A DNA stretch of 64,000 bases. Origin: Acetobacter orientalis. GTDB taxonomy: Bacteria; Pseudomonadota; Alphaproteobacteria; Acetobacterales; Acetobacteraceae. A program made the translations under genes and the position numbers. The stretch lies in NCBI RefSeq assembly GCF_000963965.1, contig NZ_BAMX01000007.1:1-64000 (forward strand), given 5' to 3'. Of this stretch, positions 28,601 through 34,728 are shown one piece after another; positions within the stretch are counted from its first letter, which is position 1, and the number at the start of each line of letters is the position of its first letter. The notes under the pieces were generated by a model. That model had not been told where the DNA came from. It was given only the letters and a program-made list of their open reading frames with translations, and ran no database searches.

Positions 28601-29124
28601 GCAACAGAAACACCCGCTCCACCTTCAAGACCGGCAGCCATAGAGCCACCAACCGTAGTTCCCGCATTGCCGCCACCACCACCAATAGACTGCGCTTCTA
28701 CGGCGTTCGATAGACTACCCTGTGTTTGAATATTTGCTGTATTTGTAAGGTTAACTGCTGCAGCACGCCCACCCGTACCGCCATTACCCCCTAAAGCGAC
28801 AGAACCAGCAATTGCCCCACTTGTTACCGACAAAGACAGATCGGCGGCCACTGTCAGGCCACCATTGCCGCCGCCACCGCCAATAGACTGAGCAGCCAAA
28901 CCTCCAGACAAATCACCACTAGTGCTAATTTGCCCGCTGTTATCAAGCGTTACAGTGTTTGCAGTATTCCCATTCCCGCCTGAACCGCCGAGCGCTACAG
29001 CAAGGCCTACTGAGCCTTCAACACCACCTGAAAATGCGGCCCCGACCGTAGTGCCACCATTACCACCGCCACCACCAATAGACTGTGCAATAACTGCGGT
29101 AGAATTTGTACCGTGCGTGTACAC
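19699..29124 (-). CDS. Giant glycine-rich autotransporter, passenger remainder and beta-barrel
   Basis: This frame of up to 3,141 residues is the continuation, after a one-base frameshift, of the gene that starts at 32786. It contains about 39 copies of a motif centred on AQSIGGGGGNGG, spaced roughly 65 residues apart near the start and less evenly later. Two alternating unit types (GGTTV and GGLTV after the motif) are visible in the first third. After about residue 2500 the repeats stop. A linker with two cysteines (GDCAAQG and VQVCNN) leads to an autotransporter beta-barrel of about 280 residues that ends in the aromatic FHLEW. The GTG at 29124 is not a convincing start, and there is no signal peptide, so this part can be exported only if the frame is restored. 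Confidence 0.85.
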   Translation of the reverse strand: MYTHGTNSTAVIAQSIGGGGGNGGTTVGAAFSGGVEGSVGLAVALGGSGGNGNTANTVTLDNSGQISTSGDLSGGLAAQSIGGGGGNGGLTVAADLSLSVTSGAIAGSVALGGNGGTGGRAAAVNLTNTANIQTQGSLSNAVEAQSIGGGGGNAGTTVGGSMAAGLEGGAGVSVALGGAGGSGNTADTVTLHNEGQIVTAGAMSGGLVAQSIGGGGGNGGLTVAANLSLAASGPGLSGAVALGGKGGSGGQAGATTLTNTGIIQTKGSLSNAILAQSIGGGGGNGGTTVAGSVALSPDVSGSVAVGLGGAGGTGADAGLVTVSNTAALQTSGALSSGIVAQSVGGGGGNGGLDVAGSLSVSGEASVALNLALGGSGGEGGNAAGVTLDNQGQVVTSGAMSGGLTAQSIGGGGGNGGFVVSASGSAGEGALSAAVALGGSGGSGGGGSDVSLTNSGLIQTDGVSATGVTAQSIGGGGGNGGTTVAGSVAISSEANGSVALALGSAGGGGGNAATVYLKNTNQVVTAGNFSGGLAAQSIGGGGGNGGLSVAGGLSFTTGTASVAASLALGGSGGSAGTADHVTLENTGLIQTDGLHADGILAQSIGGGGGNAGTTVAGAISLSDQVGAGLSVALGNKGGSGGKGGDVSLTNSGDIKTQEASSSAIVAQSIGGGGGNGGMAIAGAASAATGASLAISVGLGGAGGSGSESGAVTFENSGLIQTSGALSNGLVAQSIGGGGGNGGVVAAGSLALSGDDGSATLSLALGGAGGGGGAAGSVTLGNTATIDTTGAGANAIMAQSIGGGGGNSGIVVAAGISLSADGSSFGASVGVGGKGGSGSTASSVTVSNTAIITTHDILSDGILAQSIGGGGGNSSMVVAGTGTVGENSGALSLAVGGQGGTGGTAGNVSVTNTAYIQTDAAMSSAIVAQSVGGGGGNGSMSLAGSLAFSAENSASGAFSIGGHGGSGNTAGDVTVSSNTLNGATPTSNMGATVFTKGNDSIGIEAQSIGGGGGNGGIAGTASLDVSTDEGTSVAAAVSIGGFGGSGENSGNVTVSSDDFIGTLGKGSIGILAQSVAGGGGNGGFSTDLTLSYSEGTNVSAGFALGGFGGKAASSAGSVLVTVDGAIVTTGDDAGAVVAQSIGGGGGVGGSTLGAQVGASEDSIGVSASVGGWGGAGGDGGSVTVKSNSPISTQGAQASGILAQSIGGGGGNGGSAFTGEISNESSKSFVATVGGFGGVGGAGSTVDVISVGDITTKGDSSHAIAAQSIGGGGGNGGNAGSLMISSGGEDTTVNLSATVGGFGGAGAIGGDVFVNSNGQLLTSGANAQAIVAQSIGGGGGNGGTSLSGVVVFNGNSGGDVINAAISVGGFGGTGENAGTVDVTQQGLIATSGVNAAGILAQSIGGGGGTGGQANSISMVLTIEKADIPKIGKTSDDPDGLTYIKNNTGDNKSLSLSIGGSGGASGDGGATTVSNAGLIQTVGNFSDGIAAQSIGGGGGSGGKAIIGLSGVIPDEYVNDMSNLQYLSALSGMNDMTISIGGFGGAAGSGGDVSVTNTGNISTTGIDSIGIFAQSVGGGGGDGGQGNSGSSGQLGIGGFGSSAGDGGNVSVINGSADQPSGQGIIQTTGKGATGILAQSIGGGGGNGGDGAGKITIGGMGGGLLNSVAGEGGAVSVTNYGIVLTQNAEAAGIIAQSIGGGGGNGGDASTGGSTFTLGGFGGAAGNGGKVSVTNLNAIQTQGDTSSGIMAQSIGGGGGNGGNASSSSVVGVGGWGTSAGNGGDVQVINGVTGNATPATILTVGNQSNAIFAQSIGGGGGGGNGGAGGGKLGIGGSSTSLLPGTITGNGGTVAVNNYSALVTQGDDSDGIMAQSIGGGGGSSGGTAGSGIVAIGGVGGIGGNGGLVSINNQNLISTHGSGSLGVFAQSIGGGGGAGGDASASSKIGLGGWGSAAGDGGDVVVLNGTFGNQLAASVTTVGDMATAIMAQSIGGGGGNGGKGGGLISIGGSTTGLITDALTNKVTGNGGSVSVSNYAQLATQGNEADGVFAQSIGGGGGNAGDASEKAVLAVGGIGGAGGNGGAVTVSNQGVIQTVGAASRGIFAQSIGGGGGNGGGTNYDGIAVGGSGGAAGNGDAVTVLNGTEGSDQLSAAILTKGDNADAIFAQSIGGGGGNGGTAGLNAVSIGVFANGAGGGTGGAVSINNAAYLQTEGTYAAGAVAQSVGGGGGSATGGLGIVQSILGIFNKGKQLIALASGSNGGAGDGGAVTLTNSGQVVTKGMASTGLLAQSIGGGGGLATGGDTVSIGGTGTGNAQSSNGQTVTVTSLESGYIQTTGNEAVGIIAQSVGGGGGISLNSDGDVSFDITQANGSAGDVTVTNAATIQTSGIGATAVIAQSVGGGGALVVSAGQNVNISTTGSNNTGNGGAVTLTNTARQIITTGAAANGLVAQSVAGGGGLVAQASGQLTGLTLGGNGTAGAVHISQSGDIATTGAGSYAIWAQSVGKTNGAISINIDASSHIIGGTGTGAAIGMMDGAANTLVNAGFITGKGQVEAIVLDSVGHLSSTGGWIDGTAIQGSGTQIRDTVENTGTIIGSINLGNAALTNHVEGRLITGDTVHLGTGTDDVLTNAGYFSPGGVGQITTTNLTGSFVQLATGTYVADVELDPVTDKLNVSGKATLAGTLKLNITDPGDIRPGTRGDVIVSAQEGTTNNGLVIDALPSAVTSYGLAGNGADLVLARDVTFTPKGTDAVAGSLANMLGVIPVTNSAGLTHLYSALYYQPDVKALNAMYHALNDEAQSDYQQAIIDNNDLFMSTVLQQTASWRTGVQAGRVVLGDCAAQGVNIAKKDKKSVQVCNNTENWHAWLNSYGGNTTYDGNTHTGTAQFNTYGYGMAAGLDYQVNPNMLIGLAGGWDRSNVSAAERAAYGQLNSGHAALYGALKQKNFYENMVLSYTHTHVNSNRSVYIPGTMASSVVIPSIQERFASAYAINSASGKIEGGYTLHRGASSISPFVALQFSSLNMNGSYERAQTATAITGLVHHDRTIWSFPLSAGVQMDTKQSLGGHVSLTPFARLAWQHEFLPERYTTSALQLAPEYSFTTHGTESWHDSGRVETGLNLFSLDGWSLYGKFTGVFSDVSRGIAGTGGFHLEW

Positions 29125-31440
29125 TGCGCCGGAGTTATTAAGATTAACGGCACCGCCCGTACCGCCAGACCCACCCTTGCTGCCAACAGCAACAGAGGCA
29201 GCAAGGCCCCCATACTTGCCTGTGCACCACCAGCAAGCACAAACCCGCCGTTACCGCCACCACCGCCAAGAGACTGCGCAACAAGGCCATTGGCCATTGC
29301 TGCATCTGTCAACACTTGGCCCGCATTCTCTAGCGTCACAGCCCCAGCAGACCCGCCAGAACCACCAGAGCCACCTAAAGCAAGGTCAAGCGATACGGCA
29401 CCTGAAGCGGAAAGCGATAAACCGCCTGCCAAATCAAAACCGCCATTGCCACCACCGCCCCCGATGGATTGTGCAACAACGCCAGACGATAACGCACCAG
29501 CAGTGTGCACAGCGCCATCATTGTGCACATGCACATCTGCACTATTCCCACCAGAGCCGCCCGAGCCGCCCAGCCCCACAGACACATTGCCGCTAAAACC
29601 AAGACCCAGAGCAACAGAGGCCGCAACCGTGGTGCCACCATTGCCACCACCGCCCCCAATAGACTGAGCGACAAGACCAGAAGATTGCGCGCCAGTGGTC
29701 TGCAGTGCGCCACTACTGGTAACATCAACCTGCCCGCCGTTGCCGCCGCCGCCGCCGTTACCCCCAACTGCCACAGCAATAGAGCCAGCAGCCCCCAAGC
29801 TGGCTGTACCAGCCACAGCAACAGCCGTACCACCATTACCGCCGCCGCCGCCAATAGACTGCGCCAAGATAGCCGTAGATTGAGCACCCTGCGTAATAAT
29901 CGATTCCGTATTGCCGGTAATCTGCACATGGCCGGCCGTACTGGCCTTACCCGCACTACCACCTAAAGACACACCAATAGCACCACCCACATCAAAAGCG
30001 GCTACTGTGCCTGTGGCAGCTACAGCCCAGCCACCATTACCACCCCCACCACCAATAGATTGGGCAATAATACCACCTGATTGATTACCGAGTGTTTGAA
30101 TACCATCAGAATTAAGCCCGTTAACCTGCACAGTAACATCTTGTGCAGACCCACCGCCGGAGCCTTTACCGCCTATAGCAACCGCACCAGACAGCGTAAC
30201 AGACCCAGCCATTGCAAGACCAAAGCCACCATTACCACCACCGCCACCAATAGACTGTGCAAGTATAGCCGCGGACTCATCACTATGTGTTGCAAGGTTA
30301 CCGCCCATCGTAACGTTTACGCTTGAGGCATCCCCCCCCGCGCCACCATTACCGCCCAATGCAACCGAAAAGGCGGCTACCCCCACACTGGCCGCAGCAC
30401 TAAACCCACCGTTGCCACCACCACCGCCAATAGACTGCGCAATAATACCACTAGAATTCATGCCCCACGTGGCAATATCGTTAGTGGCAGTAACGCTTAC
30501 GCCTGCGCCATTACCCCCTTCCCCCCCGGAGCCACCCATAGCAATCGAGATTGATGCAGAAATAGCAACAGCACCGCCACCGTTACCACCACCACCACCA
30601 ATAGACTGGGCCATGATAGCACTTGAGGCATTACCGTAGGTTGTGAGAGCACCCGAACTACCAATAGAGACAGTACCGCTACTGCCCCCAAAACCACCAG
30701 AGCCACCAATGCTTAAAGCAAGGGGGCCAGCCGAAACGGCAAAACCACCGTTACCGCCGCCACCCCCAATAGACTGGCCGACAATACCCATTGCGCCAGT
30801 AACGCTTGAGGGGTCACCGCCTTTGGCGTTAAGCCCTGTTACAATCGTACCGCTATTTGTAATGGTAACATTATCGCCGGTACCACCACCGCCGGCATGC
30901 CCACCAATACTAAACACACCCGCACTGCTGCCGCCATTACCACCACCACCACCAATGGATTGAGCCAAAATACCATCAGCATAAGATGCCTGCGTGGTTA
31001 AGTTCCCGTGGTTGGTAACACTTACCGTGCCTGCGTTGCCGCCTGCGCCCCCACCGCCACCAAGGCCGACAAACCCATCTCCCGAGCCACCATGCGCACT
31101 ATTTCCCCCCACAGACTGGGCAAGGACAGCATCGGCAGAATTGCCGCTGGTTGTAATTGTTGTTGGTACCAATACATGGTCTGGCGTTGTATAGTTGTTA
31201 ATTGTAACAGAAACATTGCCGCCATTACCGCCAGCAGAACCATTGCCACCAATAGACAACCCGGCAACGCCTACGGCGTTATCTCCGGTGGTTGTAATAC
31301 TACTAGCAGCGTTACCACCAAAAGCGACCTGCGCCGCACCACCAGAGCCACCAGCACCACCGTTACCGCCAGACCCTACAATGGTATAAGACCCACCGCC
31401 GTTACCGCCATCACCCCCTATAGATTCAGCACCCACGCCA
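21640..31440 (-). repeat. Roughly 52 tandem glycine-rich units inside the autotransporter gene
   Basis: The coding repeat has a core encoding AQSIGGGGGNGG (variants AQSV, NAG, NSG), with about 13 copies before and 39 after the frameshift. Spacing is about 195 bases in the part around 26-29 kb, where two unit types alternate and make a higher-order repeat of about 390 bases. On the + strand the same DNA reads as proline-rich frames, which are antisense shadows. Confidence 0.9.
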
Positions 31441-32786
31441 TAAACTGCCGAACCATTGCCAGAGATATTGATGATACCATCAGCCATTGCAGCCACGCTC
31501 CCAGCATTGCCGCCTACACCGCCTTTAGCCCCTTTACCACCCACATAGTAAGTACCGCCCTTACCGCCATCGCCACCTTGGCTAATGGCTAAAACCCCTG
31601 ACTCGCCCTGCGTTGCGTTAATTGTTGCTGTCGGGCTACTGGGTTTATAGGTCAGGCTTGTGTTACTGGGTACCGCAACCCCAGAAGCACCACCATCAAG
31701 CTGGTCGCCTTGGCTTATACTAAAGGTCTGATCGCCTGTGGCAGATTGCGTAACCTGCGCAGTAAGCCCCTGCGTTACATCCCCTAGGCTACCATCTGTG
31801 GGTAATGTGCCAGTACCATTATTGCTTGCAAATGTAGCCGATACTGTACCACCGGAACTTTGTTGGTTATCTGCACCAACAACCGTAACATTATATTGGT
31901 ACAGCCCATTTTCATCGACAGCAGCTTGTGGCGGCGTTGTACCATCTGCACTCGGCGTAAAAACCTGATCATAAATACGCTGCGTACCATCATCATATGT
32001 AATGACAACTTTGCTATAATCGGCGTTAGTTTGAATATTTTTGACGGTACCGTCGCTACCAAAAATAGACGTTCCCATATCATTAGGGGAAATACTGCTA
32101 CTATCCGCAAGCCCCACAGAATTAATCTGCGTTGCACCGTGTAGAGACAAAGTAAGCGCAGAAACGCTACCATCGCTGGCAACCGTATCTGCTGGTGCAA
32201 GCGTGCCATCTATGTGCATCGTCTGCTTGTCACCGCTACTACTGGTTAATACTTCAGTATAAGCTGTGTTACCCGAATTAGGCGTAAAAACAGCCGTACT
32301 ATTATCGCTATAGGTTAACGTTGCTGTATTTGTAGGTGCATCCCAATGCACACTGGTAATGGTAATGGCCGTATTCGTGCTACCACCATTCCCCCCTTTT
32401 TTAGGGGGCACAAACAGCACGCCAATATGGCCGTTTTTACCATTTTTGCCGCTCTCTGTTAACGTGCCTGCATTATCGCCCGCAGTATAAGAAAACGATG
32501 ATGACGGAGAGGAAGACGTAAAACCACCAATGTTAACGGCTTGTGACTCTGCCGCATAAGACTGCGCTGGAAAAAGTACAGCAACCAAAAATGGTGTAGA
32601 ACACATTAATTTTAAGCTAAAAGACGGCACATATACTTTGCTCTCAACACCATAAGAGCGCGAAAAGTTATTCTGCACCAAGGCAGAAAGTACAACTGAC
32701 TCTTGCTGACTTACTCTTGACATATGCTTACAATCAAGTGACGGGAGAGCCCCCTTAGCGGAGGATACAATTTTCTTTTTCATCAC
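29007..32786 (-). CDS. Giant glycine-rich autotransporter, N-terminal part (frameshifted)
   Basis: The N-terminal part begins with a long extended signal peptide of about 80 residues (MMKKKIVSSAKGA at the start, hydrophobic FSLKLMCSTPFLVAVLF, likely cleavage after AQSYA). Extended signals of this kind are common in very large autotransporters. Residues 90-380 are Thr/Ser/Asp-rich beta-type sequence. Glycine-rich repeats with the AQSIGGGGGNGG motif begin near residue 450, with about 13 copies before the break. Translation leaves the true frame at the G run 29207-29211 and ends after about 67 unrelated residues. With one more G the protein would continue into the 19699-29124 frame, giving one gene of about 4,362 residues. 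A surface adhesin or biofilm matrix role is likely by family. Confidence 0.85.
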   Translation of the reverse strand: MMKKKIVSSAKGALPSLDCKHMSRVSQQESVVLSALVQNNFSRSYGVESKVYVPSFSLKLMCSTPFLVAVLFPAQSYAAESQAVNIGGFTSSSPSSSFSYTAGDNAGTLTESGKNGKNGHIGVLFVPPKKGGNGGSTNTAITITSVHWDAPTNTATLTYSDNSTAVFTPNSGNTAYTEVLTSSSGDKQTMHIDGTLAPADTVASDGSVSALTLSLHGATQINSVGLADSSSISPNDMGTSIFGSDGTVKNIQTNADYSKVVITYDDGTQRIYDQVFTPSADGTTPPQAAVDENGLYQYNVTVVGADNQQSSGGTVSATFASNNGTGTLPTDGSLGDVTQGLTAQVTQSATGDQTFSISQGDQLDGGASGVAVPSNTSLTYKPSSPTATINATQGESGVLAISQGGDGGKGGTYYVGGKGAKGGVGGNAGSVAAMADGIINISGNGSAVYGVGAESIGGDGGNGGGSYTIVGSGGNGGAGGSGGAAQVAFGGNAASSITTTGDNAVGVAGLSIGGNGSAGGNGGNVSVTINNYTTPDHVLVPTTITTSGNSADAVLAQSVGGNSAHGGSGDGFVGLGGGGGAGGNAGTVSVTNHGNLTTQASYADGILAQSIGGGGGNGGSSAGVFSIGGHAGGGGTGDNVTITNSGTIVTGLNAKGGDPSSVTGAMGIVGQSIGGGGGNGGFAVSAGPLALSIGGSGGFGGSSGTVSIGSSGALTTYGNASSAIMAQSIGGGGGNGGGAVAISASISIAMGGSGGEGGNGAGVSVTATNDIATWGMNSSGIIAQSIGGGGGNGGFSAAASVGVAAFSVALGGNGGAGGDASSVNVTMGGNLATHSDESAAILAQSIGGGGGNGGFGLAMAGSVTLSGAVAIGGKGSGGGSAQDVTVQVNGLNSDGIQTLGNQSGGIIAQSIGGGGGNGGWAVAATGTVAAFDVGGAIGVSLGGSAGKASTAGHVQITGNTESIITQGAQSTAILAQSIGGGGGNGGTAVAVAGTASLGAAGSIAVAVGGNGGGGGNGGQVDVTSSGALQTTGAQSSGLVAQSIGGGGGNGGTTVAASVALGLGFSGNVSVGLGGSGGSGGNSADVHVHNDGAVHTAGALSSGVVAQSIGGGGGNGGFDLAGGLSLSASGAVSLDLALGGSGGSGGSAGAVTLENAGQVLTDAAMANGLVAQSLGGGGGNGGFVLAGGAQASMGALLPLLLLAARVGLAVRAVPLILITPAQCTRTVQILPQLLHSLLVVAVVMVALRSGPHFQVVLKAQ
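29207..29211 (-). other. Frameshift site in a five-G run
   Basis: On the - strand the sequence reads ATGGGGGCC with five G. With six G the frame would continue as SMGGLAASVAVGSKGGSGG and join the downstream frame without a stop. This is the only break needed to fuse the two autotransporter frames. A sequencing error, a true mutation or low-level slippage would all look the same here. Confidence 0.85.
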
Positions 32787-32870
32787 TACCTGTCACTTTC
32801 GATTAGCAGACACGCCAAAACTCCGCGCACACCAAAGGCGAGATAAAGTTTTTATTTTTTATTTAATGTT

Positions 32871-32896
32871 TTTGCATTAGAAGTATCTAATGCAAA
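32871..32896. promoter_or_regulatory. Perfect 11-bp inverted repeat upstream of the autotransporter gene
   Basis: TTTGCATTAGA (32871-32881) and TCTAATGCAAA (32886-32896) flank a four-base centre. The repeat sits 85 bases upstream of the autotransporter start. It is not followed by a T run on the - strand, so a protein-binding operator is more likely than a terminator for the upstream gene. Confidence 0.5.
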
Positions 32897-33038
32897 CGAG
32901 TGTAAGCCAGCATACCAAATGCTTTATTTTTCGTGTCAACGCGTATTAACAAATGCTGAAAATACGCGTCAAAAGAAATTTATTGAGCTATTCCACTCTT
33001 TACATAACCAGTTCAAAAAACATCAACGGCTCATGTTC

Positions 33039-33680
33039 TTAAAGTGGTGTCTTTGCTTTCCCCCATGCCTCTACGGCAAGAAGAGCATCAAGAAAATGTG
33101 CCATTTTATAATTAATTGTCACCACATCTCCGCCTTGTGCCGCAACGTGTGCCACACGAATGTGCCCATCCTTCGCACCACGTAAACTCGCCATCAGTGT
33201 TGGCGTTGCCTGCACACTCGAAAGGCAACCCGATGTTGTACACATGATATACGGCATACTAAGAGGTGCCGCAGAATCCAGCGTCAGTGTTGAAGGCTTT
33301 GTAAGGTCAAAACCCAAAGGGGTCATCAGGCTCACTTCATAAGGCCGGTCAGATAAAACCGGCGTTGTCGCATTAACCGAATGCCCAACAATAACCATAC
33401 CGATGGAAATAGTCCGTCCCTGTTGCTGCATGCTCAGCTGTTGAGAAACAACACAGGCCGTTGCCGTGTGTGTTGCAGGCATATAGCTACAGCTTGCATG
33501 CCATGGCCCAAAATCTTGCTGCATGGTAATAGGAGAAGGCTGCATAGTAGGAGCGGCTGCATTTGCAGACTGCGCAGCATTATGGGCTGCTTGCTTAGCA
33601 GAAACAGCTGCCTCAGCCGGTGTTAATAAAGCACCTACAGCCAAAAGACCTAAAGCCGACAGAACGTTACGAATATACAT
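33039..33680 (-). CDS. IalB-family (invasion-associated locus B) secreted protein
   Basis: A 213-residue protein with a signal peptide (MYIRNVLSALGLLAVGALL, cleavage after AEA). An alanine/glutamine-rich stretch is followed by the IalB-type domain. Typical features are FGPWHASCSYMP near the start of the domain, CVVSQQLSMQQQGRTI, a central LMTPLGFDL and a cysteine pair in YIMCTTSGCLSS. The four cysteines probably form disulfides in the periplasm. IalB proteins are periplasmic or surface-associated proteins of unknown biochemical role, widespread in Alphaproteobacteria. The gene precedes the autotransporter gene on the same strand with about 250 bases between, so it may assist or be co-regulated with it. 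Confidence 0.82.
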   Translation of the reverse strand: MYIRNVLSALGLLAVGALLTPAEAAVSAKQAAHNAAQSANAAAPTMQPSPITMQQDFGPWHASCSYMPATHTATACVVSQQLSMQQQGRTISIGMVIVGHSVNATTPVLSDRPYEVSLMTPLGFDLTKPSTLTLDSAAPLSMPYIMCTTSGCLSSVQATPTLMASLRGAKDGHIRVAHVAAQGGDVVTINYKMAHFLDALLAVEAWGKAKTPL

Positions 33681-33990
33681 GGCTTACTCCAACTCTTGCG
33701 CTCTATCTGCCGTCATGCGTTACTGCACGTTACATGCAAAATACGATAAAAAATTTATTGTATGGATAAAGGAAAAACATTCATTTTTAATAAGAAAATA
33801 GGCAATAAATATAAAAAATTTATTTACCCAACAGTCTATATTAAAAATACATTCTACTTCCCATACAACAACCCGTGCGTTCGCAACCAAACGCACGCTC
33901 ACCTCTGGAAAGTGTGCAACAGTGTTAAAAGTGTGGCAACCCGCAAACCGTAATGGTTTGTCAACATCGGTTAACAAACCATATCTGCCT
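33681..33990. other. Intergenic region with two inverted repeats
   Basis: About 310 bases between the response regulator stop and the IalB gene. It contains GTGCGTT/AACGCAC (33875-33896, 7-bp stem) and ATGGTTTGT/ACAAACCAT (33953-33982, 9-bp stem). The second lies nine bases after the regulator stop and may form a transcript end, although no T run follows. The first could be an operator for the IalB gene promoter. Confidence 0.4.
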
Positions 33991-34704
33991 TTACAGCATG
34001 TCTAACCGGTAGCCATTCCCTCTTACGGTATTAATAACCGGCCTTGGTAAATCCATCAGGCCTGCCGCAGGGGGTATTTTACGCCGAATACGGGCCATAA
34101 GCGTATCAACCGTACGCTCCGTTACTTCACGCTCACTGCGCTGGCTAATCACATCTACCAAAATGTTTCTGGTTACTGCATGGCCTATAGAGCTGGCTAA
34201 TGCCAACAACAAACCAAACTCTCCAGACGTAAAAGAAGCAGTAGCCCCACTAGGCGAACACAGTTGTTTGCGGATAACTTCCAGCCGCCAATTACCCAAC
34301 ACTATACTTGTCGGCCGTAACGCTCTGCGGCGTAAAACACTCCGTACACGCGCAGCTAGTTCGCGTAAATCAACAGGTTTTGTCACGTAATCATCACCCC
34401 CATCATCAAGAGCTTGAATACGATACGCCATGTCGGAACAGGATGTTACAAAAATTAAGGCTGCATGATCATGCACTCTCAAACGCCGTGCAGCTTCGCG
34501 ACCATCACCATCGGGCAGTTGAATATCACACAGTACCAGATCGGGTGCCATAAGCCGCCACTGCACCTCCATTTCTGCCACAGTCACTGCCACATAAACC
34601 CGATAACCACATTGTTCCAAATATGTACGGATCAGCACCCTCAACTCAACAGCGTCTTCAACAAGCAGGATAGATGCCACACCATCACCGGTTACAAAGG
34701 TCAT
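33991..34704 (-). CDS. OmpR-family response regulator
   Basis: A 237-residue two-domain regulator. The receiver domain has acidic residues in LLVEDAVE, the phospho-acceptor aspartate in LVLCDIQLPDGDG near residue 61, and the lysine in YVTKPVDL near 108. The winged-helix DNA-binding domain follows, with FTSGEFGLLLALAS, the recognition region VTERTVDTLMARIRRKI and the C-terminal INTVRGNGYRLD typical of OmpR/TorR regulators. It lies 24 bases downstream of the hybrid kinase gene and is surely its partner. Its targets are unknown; the IalB and autotransporter genes immediately downstream are the first candidates. Confidence 0.92.
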   Translation of the reverse strand: MTFVTGDGVASILLVEDAVELRVLIRTYLEQCGYRVYVAVTVAEMEVQWRLMAPDLVLCDIQLPDGDGREAARRLRVHDHAALIFVTSCSDMAYRIQALDDGGDDYVTKPVDLRELAARVRSVLRRRALRPTSIVLGNWRLEVIRKQLCSPSGATASFTSGEFGLLLALASSIGHAVTRNILVDVISQRSEREVTERTVDTLMARIRRKIPPAAGLMDLPRPVINTVRGNGYRLDML

Positions 34705-34728
34705 ACAAACACGCTTTCCGGTCAGCTT

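Noticed and set aside
29207-29211. Programmed phase-variation tract
   Set aside because: Five G is short for a slippage switch; I keep the frameshift as a fact but do not claim phase variation without read data.
22214-29667. Long + strand frames rich in PPPPP and IDCA, up to 292 codons
   Set aside because: They are the antisense reading of the glycine-rich autotransporter repeats and keep the same period; no starts, ribosome sites or independent motifs.
19699-32786. Regularly spaced repeats that could suggest a CRISPR array
   Set aside because: The repeats are degenerate, coding, about 195 bases apart and in frame with a protein; spacers are not unique sequences of constant length.
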